DNA of 16,449 bases from assembly GCA_034184445.1 (NCBI GenBank), contig JAXFZX010000049.1, forward strand, positions 1-16,449, in the 5' to 3' direction. Origin of the DNA: CALXZG01 sp034184445. Lineage in GTDB: Bacteria > Pseudomonadota > Alphaproteobacteria > CAAHEQ01 > UBA3637. Shown here in pieces: positions 6,322 through 13,679 of this stretch; position 1 is the first letter of the stretch; each line of letters begins with the position of its first letter. The position numbers and the translations under genes are program-made. Below the pieces are notes generated by a model. It did no database searches. It was not told where the DNA came from and saw only the letters and a list, made by a program, of their open reading frames with translations.

Positions 6322-7149
6322 ATGGCATTAAAAACATATAAAGCAACAAATAATGCAAATCGGCAGTTGATCGGTATTGATCGGTCCGAATTGTATAAAG
6401 GTGGCCCCGTTAAAACATTGACGGAAGGTCAAAACAGCACAGGTGGCCGGAACAATCATGGTCATATCACTTCCCGCAGACGCGGTGGCGGACATAAACA
6501 AGCCTATCGTTTGATTGATTTTAAACGCAAAAAATTGGATATGCCGGCAACTGTGGAACGGTTGGAATATGATCCGAATCGGACGGCTTTTATTGCTCTT
6601 GTGAAATATACAGATGGTGAATTGGCCTATATTTTGGCTCCGCAACGGTTGGCCGTTGGGGATACGGTTGTGTCAGCAAATCATGCCGATATTAAACCGG
6701 GAAATGCAATGCCGCTGAAAAATATGCCGGTCGGAACCATTGTGCACAACATTGAATTGCAACCGGGAAAAGGCGGGCAATTAGCCCGTTCGGCAGGGTG
6801 CTATGCGCAGTTAATCGGTAAAGATGCCGGTTATGCTCAGATTCGTTTGAACTCGGGCGAATTGCGTTTGGTGCGTGCGGAATGTTTTGCTTCCATCGGT
6901 GCGGTGTCCAATCCGGATAACCAAAACCGTGTCTTATCCAAAGCCGGTCGGGCCAGATGGCTTGGCATTCGTCCGTCTGTTCGTGGTATTGCCATGAACC
7001 CTGTGGATCACCCGCATGGTGGTCGGACAAACGGCGGTCGTCAACCAGTGTCCCCGTGGGGTTGGAAGACGAAAGGTAAGAAAACTCGTAATAACAAGCG
7101 GACGAACGGGCTTATTGTGCGCTCTCGTCATGCGGTAAAGAAAGCATAA
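6322..7149 (+). CDS. rplB: 50S ribosomal protein L2
   Basis: 275 residues, full length. L2 is a primary 23S rRNA protein required for subunit association and peptidyl transferase assembly. The conserved segment NPVDHPHGG is at 226-234 with the functionally important His pair (230, 232). Compared with the E. coli sequence, the GEG-containing loop after HPHGG is about two residues shorter (HPHGGRTNGG). The C-terminal KTRNNKRT and RSRHAVKKA are basic as expected. AGGAG lies inside the end of rplW, with only 2 bases between the genes. Confidence 0.98.
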   Translation: MALKTYKATNNANRQLIGIDRSELYKGGPVKTLTEGQNSTGGRNNHGHITSRRRGGGHKQAYRLIDFKRKKLDMPATVERLEYDPNRTAFIALVKYTDGELAYILAPQRLAVGDTVVSANHADIKPGNAMPLKNMPVGTIVHNIELQPGKGGQLARSAGCYAQLIGKDAGYAQIRLNSGELRLVRAECFASIGAVSNPDNQNRVLSKAGRARWLGIRPSVRGIAMNPVDHPHGGRTNGGRQPVSPWGWKTKGKKTRNNKRTNGLIVRSRHAVKKA

Positions 7150-7159
7150 GGAGGCATAA

Positions 7160-7441
7160 ATGACAAGATCCGTATGGAAAGGACCTTTTGTTGATGGTTA
7201 TTTGCTGGACAAAGCAGAAAAAGCCAAACAATCCGGTCGTCATGAAGTAATCAAAACGTGGTCCAGAAGATCCACGATACTTCCTCAATTTGTGGGCTTG
7301 ACTTTTGGCGTATATAATGGTAAAAAGTTTATCCCTGTTTTAGTCAGCGAAAATATGATCGGGCATAAGTTCGGTGAGTTTGCACCCACCAGGACTTTTG
7401 TGGCTCATACTGCGGCTGATGCCAAAGCAAGTCAATCGTAG
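7160..7441 (+). CDS. rpsS: 30S ribosomal protein S19
   Basis: 93 residues, normal length. S19 forms a complex with S13 in the 30S head and touches the intersubunit bridge to 23S rRNA. RSVWKGPFVD near the N-terminus, RRSTILPQFVG in the centre and the GHKFGEFAPTRTF motif near the C-terminus are diagnostic. AAGGAGG precedes the ATG. Nothing unusual was seen. Confidence 0.98.
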   Translation: MTRSVWKGPFVDGYLLDKAEKAKQSGRHEVIKTWSRRSTILPQFVGLTFGVYNGKKFIPVLVSENMIGHKFGEFAPTRTFVAHTAADAKASQS

Positions 7442-7450
7442 AGGTGTAAT

Positions 7451-7906
7451 ATGGTAAAAAAACAAGAAACAAAAACAGCCACGGCCAAAGCGCGTATGAT
7501 TCGCGTTTCGCCACGGAAGTTGAATTTATTGGCTGAATCCATTCGTGGGCTTAAAGCCGGAAAAGCAGTGGCGCAGTTGACCTTTTCAAAAAAACGCGTT
7601 GCGGAAGAAGCCAAAAAGGTATTGCTCTCAGCGATTGCAAATGCCGAAAACAACCATAGTATGGATGTTGATCGCTTGGTCGTTAAAGAAGCATATGTCG
7701 GTAAAGCCATGGTCATGAAGCGGTTCCAATCCGGTGCCAAAGGTCGGGCTAATCGTATTATTAAACCTTTTTCCAATATGACGGTTGTTGTGGCCGAACA
7801 GGAAGTTGCCGTGAAGGCGGCTCCGAAAGCAGCAACAGCAAAGGTGGCTGAAGCAAAAGCAGCCCCAAAGGCGAAAAAGGCAACGAAAAATAAGGAGACA
7901 AAGTAA
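7451..7906 (+). CDS. rplV: 50S ribosomal protein L22 with Lys/Ala-rich C-terminal tail
   Basis: 151 residues against about 110 in E. coli. L22 spans the 50S exit tunnel; its beta-hairpin (about 86-107) narrows the tunnel and is a macrolide-resistance site. The core RVSPRKLNLLAESIRGLKAGKA (starting near 18) and the hairpin are intact. Residues from about 118 onward are a low-complexity Ala/Lys/Pro tail, probably a lineage-specific extension. The TAA stop shares its last base with the ATG of rpsC. Confidence 0.97.
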   Translation: MVKKQETKTATAKARMIRVSPRKLNLLAESIRGLKAGKAVAQLTFSKKRVAEEAKKVLLSAIANAENNHSMDVDRLVVKEAYVGKAMVMKRFQSGAKGRANRIIKPFSNMTVVVAEQEVAVKAAPKAATAKVAEAKAAPKAKKATKNKETK

Positions 7907-8577
7907 TGGGTCAGAAAGTAAATCCGACAGGCTTACGCCTTGGAATTAACCGGACATGGGATTCTCGGTGGTTTGCCGATGATAACTATGCCGATCTGCT
8001 CTTAGCCGATATTGAAATTCGGAAGTTCTTAACGAAAAAGCTGGCTGCTGCGGGCATCAGTCATATCGTGATTGAACGGCCGGCAAAAAAAGCTCGGGTC
8101 ACAATTTATTGTGCACGTCCGGGTGTTATTATCGGTAAAAAAGGTCAGGATATTGAAACATTGAAAAAAGACTTAACGCAATTATCAAAAGGTCAGGAAG
8201 TCAGTGTCAATATCGTGGAAGTTCGCAAACCGGAAATTGATGCTAAATTGGTTGCGGATAATATTGCTCAACAATTGGAAAAACGGATTTCTTTCCGCCG
8301 CGCCATGAAACGGGCTGTTCAATCAGCTTTGCGTCAAGGTGCAGAAGGTATTCGTATCAATTGTGGCGGTCGTTTGGGTGGTGCCGAAATCGCCCGAATG
8401 GAATGGTATCGTGAAGGCCGTGTGCCTTTGCACACATTGCGGGCTGATGTGGATTACGGTGTGGCAACAGCGCATACCGCCTATGGCACTTGTGGTGTGA
8501 AAGTTTGGATCTATAAAGGCGAAATTTTGGCTCATGACCCCATGGCTCAAGATAAGCGTTTAGCGGATCAACGTTAA
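7906..8577 (+). CDS. rpsC: 30S ribosomal protein S3
   Basis: 223 residues, full length. S3 lies at the mRNA entry channel and contributes to helicase activity with S4 and S5. GQKVNPTGLRLGI at the N-terminus is universal. The type II KH domain shows the GKKG loop at 77-80 inside RPGVIIGKKGQDIE, and the C-terminal domain has GAEGIRINCGGRLGGAEIAR. The start overlaps the rplV stop by one base, and AAGGAG lies within the rplV tail. Confidence 0.98.
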   Translation: MGQKVNPTGLRLGINRTWDSRWFADDNYADLLLADIEIRKFLTKKLAAAGISHIVIERPAKKARVTIYCARPGVIIGKKGQDIETLKKDLTQLSKGQEVSVNIVEVRKPEIDAKLVADNIAQQLEKRISFRRAMKRAVQSALRQGAEGIRINCGGRLGGAEIARMEWYREGRVPLHTLRADVDYGVATAHTAYGTCGVKVWIYKGEILAHDPMAQDKRLADQR

Positions 8578-8592
8578 TGAAGGGACATTAAA

Positions 8593-9015
8593 ATGTTACA
8601 ACCAAAAAGAACTAAATTTCGTAAAGCATTTAAGGGACGCATTCATGGTGTCGCTAAATCAGCTACGACATTGGATTTTGGCTCCTTCGGGTTAAAGGCT
8701 TTGGACGCGGAACGCGTGACGGCTCGTCAAATAGAGGCGGCTCGTCGGGCGATTTCCCGCGCCATGAAGCGGCAAGGACGTTTGTGGATTCGGATTTTTC
8801 CGGATGTACCTGTGTCCAAAAAACCGCCCGAAGTGCGTCAAGGTAAAGGGAAGGGCGCTCCGGAATTCTGGATTTGCCGCGTGAAACCGGGCCGTATCAT
8901 GTTTGAAGTGGACGGTGTTTCAGAGGAAATCGCCCGTGAGGCATTTACATTGGCTTCCGCAAAGTTGCCGATAAAAACAAAATTTATTGCGCGTTCGGCG
9001 GATGAAGAGGTATAA
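8593..9015 (+). CDS. rplP: 50S ribosomal protein L16
   Basis: 140 residues, normal length. L16 binds near the 50S A site and organises the binding region for aminoacyl-tRNA. The MLQPKRTKFRKAFKGRIHG start, the QIEAARRAISRAMKRQG helix and the GKGKGAPEFW motif are canonical. GAAGGG lies 10-15 bases before the ATG. rpmC follows after 3 bases, the standard L16-L29-S17 order. Confidence 0.98.
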   Translation: MLQPKRTKFRKAFKGRIHGVAKSATTLDFGSFGLKALDAERVTARQIEAARRAISRAMKRQGRLWIRIFPDVPVSKKPPEVRQGKGKGAPEFWICRVKPGRIMFEVDGVSEEIAREAFTLASAKLPIKTKFIARSADEEV

Positions 9016-9018
9016 GCT

Positions 9019-9219
9019 ATGGAAAAATTTAAAACAATTGTTGCGAAAGATGAAAAAGAATTGAAAGAAATGGAAGCAACCTTGCGTAAGGAAGCTTTAA
9101 ACCTTCGCTTTCAACAGGCCAGCGGTCAGCTGAAAAATACTGCTCGTCGGCGTCAGGTTCGTCGTGAGATCGCGCAAATCAAAACGGCTGTGGCTCAAAA
9201 GGCCAAGGCCAAGAAATAG
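9019..9219 (+). CDS. rpmC: 50S ribosomal protein L29
   Basis: 66 residues of mostly helical, charged sequence, normal for L29, which sits by the exit tunnel next to L23. The LNLRFQQASGQLKNTARRRQVRREIAQIKT segment matches the family pattern of a leucine-led helix followed by the R-x-x-R-R-x-I-A-x-I-K-T motif. GAAGAGG in the end of rplP serves as ribosome binding site. Gene order between rplP and rpsQ confirms the call. Confidence 0.96.
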   Translation: MEKFKTIVAKDEKELKEMEATLRKEALNLRFQQASGQLKNTARRRQVRREIAQIKTAVAQKAKAKK

Positions 9220-9238
9220 GGTATAAGGAGATTTAATC

Positions 9239-9475
9239 ATGCCTAAGAGAATTTTACAAGGTGTTGTCGTTTCGGACAAAATGGATAAATCTGTCGTCGT
9301 TCGTGTTGAACGGCGGGTGATGCACCCTGTTTATAAGAAATACATCAAGCGTTCGGCTAAATATACCGCGCATGATGAACATAATGCGTGCAAAGTCGGT
9401 GACATTGTGCAAATTATGGAAAGTCGGCCACTATCAAAGACAAAAACTTGGGTAGTTGTGTCGGAAAATCAATAA
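9239..9475 (+). CDS. rpsQ: 30S ribosomal protein S17
   Basis: 78 residues, typical for alphaproteobacteria. S17 is an OB-fold primary 16S rRNA binder. The pattern LQGVVVSDKMDKSVVVRVERR, then HPVYKKYIKRSAKYTAHDE, then VGDIVQIMESRPLSKTKTW is characteristic. AAGGAG precedes the ATG. The 24-base gap to rplN marks where E. coli has the S10/spc operon boundary. No promoter or terminator is evident there, so transcription probably continues. Confidence 0.97.
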   Translation: MPKRILQGVVVSDKMDKSVVVRVERRVMHPVYKKYIKRSAKYTAHDEHNACKVGDIVQIMESRPLSKTKTWVVVSENQ

Positions 9476-9499
9476 CTTGAAACTAAGGAAGGAAATACT

Positions 9500-9868
9500 A
9501 TGATTCAAGTAGAAAGTAATCTTGATGTGGCTGATAACTCCGGAGCCCGGAAAGTTCAGTGCATTAAGGTCATCGGTGGCGCTGGTCGCCGGTATGCTTC
9601 TGTCGGAGATGTCATTATCGTCTCTGTGAAGAAGGCTATTCCCAAAGGAAAAGTCAAGCAAGGTGATGTGCAACGCGCCTTGATTGTCCGGACCAAAAAG
9701 GAAATCCGCCGCGAAGACGGAAGCACCATCCGGTTTGACAGCAATGCCGCTGTTTTAGTCAACAAAGACGGGGAACCGATCGGAACGCGTATCTTTGGAC
9801 CGGTGACTCGTGAATTACGTGCTGCGGGATTTGTGAAAATCATGTCCTTGGCACCGGAGGTCTTATAA
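9500..9868 (+). CDS. rplN: 50S ribosomal protein L14
   Basis: 122 residues, normal length. L14 is a highly conserved 50S protein that contacts 16S rRNA in an intersubunit bridge and is bound by the silencing factor RsfS. The DNSGARKVQCIKV motif, RTKKEIRREDGSTIRFD and the GTRIFGPVTRELR end are canonical. AAGGAAGGAAA lies upstream of ATG. rplX starts one base after the stop. Confidence 0.98.
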   Translation: MIQVESNLDVADNSGARKVQCIKVIGGAGRRYASVGDVIIVSVKKAIPKGKVKQGDVQRALIVRTKKEIRREDGSTIRFDSNAAVLVNKDGEPIGTRIFGPVTRELRAAGFVKIMSLAPEVL

Positions 9869-9869
9869 T

Positions 9870-10184
9870 ATGGCTATGAAAATTAAAAAAGGCGATCAAG
9901 TCATTGTGATTACGGGTCGCGATAAGGGTAAAACAGGCGAAGTCATTCAGGCTATGCCCAAGGAAAGCAAAGTTCTTGTCCGCGGAATTAACCTTGTGAA
10001 ACGCCATACAAAGCCGACACAGGAAAATGCGGGGGGAATCGTTTCCAAAGAAAAACCCATTCATGTTTCCAATGTGGCGTTGATTGATCCCAAATCGGGT
10101 AAAGCAACGCGAGTCGGTATTAAACTGGACAACGGTCAAAAAGTTCGGGTTGCTAAAAAATCCGGCGAAGTGATCGCAAAGTAA
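9870..10184 (+). CDS. rplX: 50S ribosomal protein L24
   Basis: 104 residues, normal length. L24 is one of the two assembly-initiator proteins of the 50S subunit. The KOW motif KIKKGDQVIVITGRDKGKTGEV begins at residue 4, and VKRHTKPTQENAGGIVSKEKPIHVSNV is typical. This ATG is preferred over the one 6 bases downstream because GGAGG (9856-9860) lies 9 bases before it. No insertion or truncation was seen. Confidence 0.97.
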   Translation: MAMKIKKGDQVIVITGRDKGKTGEVIQAMPKESKVLVRGINLVKRHTKPTQENAGGIVSKEKPIHVSNVALIDPKSGKATRVGIKLDNGQKVRVAKKSGEVIAK

Positions 10185-10196
10185 AGGAGAATCATT

Positions 10197-10742
10197 ATGA
10201 CAACAAGATTGCAAAAACAATACCAAGATGTCATTGCTCCGGCACTGTTGAAAGAGTTCGGATACAAGAACAAAATGGAAATTCCCAAATTGGATAAGAT
10301 TGTCCTGAATATGGGTATCGGAGATGCAACCGAAGATCGGAAGGCTTTGGAAGGGGCTTTGAAAGATATGGAAGCCATTGCCGGACAAAAACCGGTCTTA
10401 ACGCATTCTAAAAAGTCCATTGCAACATTTAAGTTGCGGGCAGGAATGGCTATCGGATGCAAGGTGACCTTACGGCGTGAAAAAATGTATGAATTTTTGG
10501 ATCGCTTAATTACGATGGCATTGCCTCGGGTGCGCGACTTCCGTGGTGTATCGGCAAAAAGTTTTGACGGACACGGGAACTATGCGATGGGACTGAAAGA
10601 ACAGATCGTGTTCTTGGAAATCAACTATGATAACGTTGACAAAATCCGCGGATTGGATATTGTTATCGGCACAACGGCCAAAACCGATAAAGAAGCCAAA
10701 GCATTATTAGCCGGTTTCGGTATGCCGTTTATGAAAGGATAA
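10197..10742 (+). CDS. rplE: 50S ribosomal protein L5
   Basis: 181 residues, normal length. L5 binds 5S rRNA in the central protuberance and contacts P-site tRNA. Conserved blocks are KLDKIVLNMGIGDA, the TFKLRAGMAIGCKVTLR stretch, and the DFRGVSAKSFDGHGNYAMGLKEQIVFLEI block near the C-terminal half. AAGGAG lies upstream of ATG. rpsN follows after 4 bases. Confidence 0.98.
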   Translation: MTTRLQKQYQDVIAPALLKEFGYKNKMEIPKLDKIVLNMGIGDATEDRKALEGALKDMEAIAGQKPVLTHSKKSIATFKLRAGMAIGCKVTLRREKMYEFLDRLITMALPRVRDFRGVSAKSFDGHGNYAMGLKEQIVFLEINYDNVDKIRGLDIVIGTTAKTDKEAKALLAGFGMPFMKG

Positions 10743-10746
10743 TCAA

Positions 10747-11052
10747 ATGGCAAAATTATGTTCCATTGAAAGAAACAAAAAACGCGAAGCCTTGACGAAA
10801 AAATACGCCAAGAAACGCGCCGCGTTAAAAGCAATTATCAAAGATAAAAATTCAACGCCGGAACAGGTGTTTGAGGCCACTTTGAAATTAGCAAGATTGC
10901 CACGCAACGGGTCCGCAACGCGTATCCATCATCGGTGCGAATTGACCGGTCGGTCGCATGGTTTTTACAGAAAATTAAAACTCAGCCGTATCCAATTACG
11001 GAAATTGGCCAATGAAGGTCAAATACCGGGTATGGTTAAGTCCAGTTGGTAA
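10747..11052 (+). CDS. rpsN: 30S ribosomal protein S14, zinc-free (long) type
   Basis: 101 residues, the long form without the paired CxxC zinc ligands, as in most Proteobacteria. S14 is a late assembly protein of the 30S head. The RLPRNGSATRIHHRCELTGRSHGFYRKLKLSR segment and the PGMVKSSW end identify it. Only scattered Cys (5 and 64) are present, so no zinc ribbon is expected. The end of rplE supplies AAAGGA as ribosome binding site. Confidence 0.98.
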   Translation: MAKLCSIERNKKREALTKKYAKKRAALKAIIKDKNSTPEQVFEATLKLARLPRNGSATRIHHRCELTGRSHGFYRKLKLSRIQLRKLANEGQIPGMVKSSW

Positions 11053-11065
11053 GGAGAATGACACT

Positions 11066-11464
11066 ATGTCTATGACAGATCCTTTGGGAGATATGCTTGC
11101 CCGTATTCGTAACGGGGGCATGGCTCATAAAAGTTTTGTGGTTGTTCCGGCTTCAAACTTACGCGCCAGCGTTTTGGATGTTTTGAAACGGGAAGGCTAC
11201 ATTCGCGGTTACGAACGCGTCAATGTCCGTCAAGGTGTTGACGAATTCAAAATTGAACTCAAATATCATGAAGACAAAATGGTGATTAAGGAAATCGCTC
11301 GGGTTTCCACGCCGGGTCGTCGTGTGTATTCAAAAGTAAAAGATTTACCAAAATTTTATAACGGTTTGGGAATCTATGTGTTATCAACCCCGTCGGGCGT
11401 TATGTCCGACAACGAAGCACGCAAAGCCAATTTGGGCGGCGAAGTGCTTTGTAAGGTATTTTAA
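11066..11464 (+). CDS. rpsH: 30S ribosomal protein S8
   Basis: 132 residues from this start, near the usual 130. S8 binds 16S rRNA helix 21 and in E. coli represses the spc operon at the rplE start. The N-terminus MSMTDPLGDMLARIRNG and the C-terminal STPSGVMSDNEARKANLGGEVLC are diagnostic. The open frame extends upstream into rpsN, but AAGGAG at 11051-11056 lies 9 bases before this ATG and the family begins here. The gap to rpsN is 13 bases. Confidence 0.96.
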   Translation: MSMTDPLGDMLARIRNGGMAHKSFVVVPASNLRASVLDVLKREGYIRGYERVNVRQGVDEFKIELKYHEDKMVIKEIARVSTPGRRVYSKVKDLPKFYNGLGIYVLSTPSGVMSDNEARKANLGGEVLCKVF

Positions 11465-11476
11465 GGAGGATTTACC

Positions 11477-12010
11477 ATGTCTCGTATTGGAAAACATCCT
11501 GTAAAAATGCCGGCGGGTGTCAGTGCCGTAATTTCCGCTGAAGAAATTGTTGTAAAAGGAAAATTAGGAGAACTGAAAACCCATATTCCGCATGGTGTGT
11601 CTGTAAAACAGGAAAATGACAGCATCGTTGTGACACCTGTTTCTAATGATACAGCACATCGGGCTTTGTGGGGAACCGTTCGTGCCAACATCAATAATTT
11701 GGTGAAAGGTGTTTCGGAAGGGTTCACGAAAAAATTGGAATTGATCGGTGTCGGTTATCGGGCCCAAGTTCAAGGTCAGACATTAAAGTTGACTTTGGGG
11801 TATAGCCATGATATTGACTATAAACTGCCGGCCGGCGTGAAGGCCGCTTGTCCGGTGCAAACAACCATTGAACTTAGCAGCAGTGATAAGCAGTTGTTGG
11901 GGCAGGTTGCTTCGGAAATTCGGTCATATCGTTCTCCGGAACCGTATAAAGGCAAAGGCGTGAAGTATGATACTGAAACCGTCTTGCGTAAAGAAGGTAA
12001 GAAGAAATAA
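11477..12010 (+). CDS. rplF: 50S ribosomal protein L6
   Basis: 177 residues, same length as E. coli L6. L6 consists of two similar domains and lies near the factor-binding site of the 50S subunit. MSRIGKHPV opens the protein, the mid-protein stretch FTKKLELIGVGYRAQVQG links the two domains, and the C-terminal PEPYKGKGVKY motif is conserved. A strong AAGGAGG precedes the start. Gene order S8-L6-L18 is standard. Confidence 0.98.
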   Translation: MSRIGKHPVKMPAGVSAVISAEEIVVKGKLGELKTHIPHGVSVKQENDSIVVTPVSNDTAHRALWGTVRANINNLVKGVSEGFTKKLELIGVGYRAQVQGQTLKLTLGYSHDIDYKLPAGVKAACPVQTTIELSSSDKQLLGQVASEIRSYRSPEPYKGKGVKYDTETVLRKEGKKK

Positions 12011-12022
12011 GGATTATTCAAG

Positions 12023-12373
12023 ATGAAAAATATTGAACAATTTAATCGTCGGAAAGCGCGTGTGCGTTATGCGCTGAAAACGAAAGCAGCCGGAAGATTA
12101 AGACTTTCGGTGCACCGTTCGGAAAAAAACATCTATGCTCAAATCATTGATGATAAAGCCGGTAAAACATTGATTTCTGCATCATCAAAAGATAAAGAAA
12201 TCAAGGCCAAAGGAGCAACTGTCGCCGGTGCCGCAGAAGTCGGTAAATTGGTGGCAGAACGTGCCCTTAAAGCCGGAATTAAAGAAGTCGTCTTTGATCG
12301 TGGCGGATATTTATTCCACGGTCGGATTAAAGCAATTGCCGAAGCGGCTAGAGAAGCCGGTTTATCTTTCTAG
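12023..12373 (+). CDS. rplR: 50S ribosomal protein L18
   Basis: 116 residues, normal length. L18 binds 5S rRNA together with L5 and L25. The RRKARVRYALK region, RLSVHRSEKNIYAQIIDD and the C-terminal FDRGGYLFHGRIKAIAEAAREAGLSF are typical. AAGGAT precedes the ATG by about 10 bases. rpsE begins 9 bases after the stop, with an AGGAGG site in the gap. Confidence 0.97.
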   Translation: MKNIEQFNRRKARVRYALKTKAAGRLRLSVHRSEKNIYAQIIDDKAGKTLISASSKDKEIKAKGATVAGAAEVGKLVAERALKAGIKEVVFDRGGYLFHGRIKAIAEAAREAGLSF

Positions 12374-12382
12374 GAGGACATT

Positions 12383-13009
12383 ATGGCAGAAGAATTAAGA
12401 GAACAAGTTGAAAAAACACAGGATAAGCCGGAAAAGAAACGGCGTCCCCGTAAAGATCGCAATGAAGAATCGCGCGCCGACAAAGTTGCCGATGAATTTG
12501 TGGATCGGGTTGTTCATGTGAACCGTGTGTCCAAAACCGTGAAAGGTGGTAAAAGATTTGCATTCGCAGCATTGGTGGTCGTCGGCGATCAAAAAGGTCG
12601 TATCGGATTTGCCCATGCAAAAGCGAAAGAAGTCCCTGATGCCATTAAAAAGGCGACAGATCGTGCTCGTCGGCACTTGATTCGGGTCCCGATGCGTGAA
12701 GGTCGGACTTTGCACCATGATGCTTATGGGCACTTTGGCGCGGGAAAGGTGACGATTCGGACGGCTCCGGCCGGTACCGGAATCATTGCCGGTGGTCCGA
12801 TGCGTGCCGTGTTTGAAGTAATGGGGATTCAGGATGTCGTTGCTAAGTGCACCGGTTCCAGCAATCCGCATAACATGGTTCGGGCAACTTTTGATGCTTT
12901 GATGGGGTCTGATTCTCCGCGTGCTGTCGCTGCAAAGCGCGGTAAAAAAGTCGGCGATATCGTCGGCCGGCGGGATGGCGAATCGGCTGCCAAAGAAATT
13001 GCAGAATAA
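12383..13009 (+). CDS. rpsE: 30S ribosomal protein S5 with charged N-terminal extension
   Basis: 208 residues against 167 in E. coli. S5 acts in decoding fidelity and at the mRNA entry site. The family core starts near residue 39 (FVDRVVHVNRVSKTVKGGKRF) with the double-stranded RNA-binding-like fold, and continues through GRIGFAHAKAKEVPDAIKKA and APAGTGIIAGGPMRAVFE. Residues 1-38 are highly charged (Glu, Lys, Arg, Asp), an extension common in alphaproteobacteria though usually shorter. No L30 gene follows; the 12-base gap leads straight to rplO. Confidence 0.97.
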   Translation: MAEELREQVEKTQDKPEKKRRPRKDRNEESRADKVADEFVDRVVHVNRVSKTVKGGKRFAFAALVVVGDQKGRIGFAHAKAKEVPDAIKKATDRARRHLIRVPMREGRTLHHDAYGHFGAGKVTIRTAPAGTGIIAGGPMRAVFEVMGIQDVVAKCTGSSNPHNMVRATFDALMGSDSPRAVAAKRGKKVGDIVGRRDGESAAKEIAE

Positions 13010-13021
13010 GGAGATTTCAAT

Positions 13022-13564
13022 ATGAAATTAAATGAAATTCGTGATAATAAAGGAGCCAGAAAATCCTTAATGCGTGTGGCACGCGGGGTCGGATCGGGTA
13101 AAGGTCGGACCGGCGGTCGTGGAATTAAGGGGCAAAAATCCAGAACCGGTGTGGCTATCTATGGTTTTGAAGGTGGTCAGATGCCGGTTTATCGGCGGGC
13201 TCCGAAACGCGGTTTTAACAATATTTTTCGGTTGACTTTTGCTGAAATTAACTTGGGAACAATCCAAAAAGCCATTGATGCCAAAGTATTGGCGGCTGAT
13301 AAAGAAATTGATGCCGTAGCTTTGATGGAAGCAGGTCTGATCAAAAATATCCGTGATGGTATTAAATTGTTGGGCAAAGGGGATTTCTCCGCTAAGGCTA
13401 CGATTAAGGTGGTCGGCGCGACAAAATCGGCTATTGCCGCAGTTGAAAAAGCCGGCGGACAGGTTATTGTTGAACCAAAGAAAAAAACTGTTTTGACAAA
13501 AGGCGAAAAAAAGTCTAAAAAGGAAAAAGCAGTTAAAAAAACAAAAAAAGCAGTTAAAGCATAA
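13022..13564 (+). CDS. rplO: 50S ribosomal protein L15 with Lys-rich C-terminal tail
   Basis: 180 residues against 144 in E. coli. L15 is a late 50S assembly protein. The Gly/Arg-rich N-terminal segment (RVARGVGSGKGRTGGRGIKGQKSR), YGFEGGQMPVYRRAPKRGF and the C-terminal AIAAVEKAGGQVIV motif are canonical. Residues from about 153 are a Lys-dominated tail. AAGGAG lies in the gap after rpsE. The TAA stop sits 8 bases before an inverted repeat that covers the secY start, so termination here may affect secY translation. Confidence 0.97.
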   Translation: MKLNEIRDNKGARKSLMRVARGVGSGKGRTGGRGIKGQKSRTGVAIYGFEGGQMPVYRRAPKRGFNNIFRLTFAEINLGTIQKAIDAKVLAADKEIDAVALMEAGLIKNIRDGIKLLGKGDFSAKATIKVVGATKSAIAAVEKAGGQVIVEPKKKTVLTKGEKKSKKEKAVKKTKKAVKA

Positions 13565-13569
13565 CAAAA

Positions 13570-13679
13570 GGAGAGTGTGAACAATGGTTTCTTTGTCAGA
13601 GAAAATGGCATCCAGTATTGATTTTTCGTCTTTTTCAAAAGCGAAGGATTTACAAAAAAGGCTTTTGTTCACACTCTTT
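13570..13679 (+). promoter_or_regulatory. Inverted repeat that can sequester the secY ribosome binding site and start codon
   Basis: The 5' arm AGAGTGTGAACAA (13572-13584) and the 3' arm TTGTTCACACTCT (13665-13677) are perfect 13-base complements. Two further G-U pairs (13570-13571 with 13678-13679) extend the potential RNA stem to 15 bp across an 80-base loop. The 5' arm contains GGAG of the AAGGAG site (13568-13573) and the A of the secY ATG; the 3' arm lies in codons 28-32. Such a stem would block initiation. A ribosome ending at the rplO stop, 8 bases upstream, would cover and open the 5' arm, which would couple SecY to L15 synthesis. The repeat is seen directly; the function is inferred. 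Confidence 0.6.
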
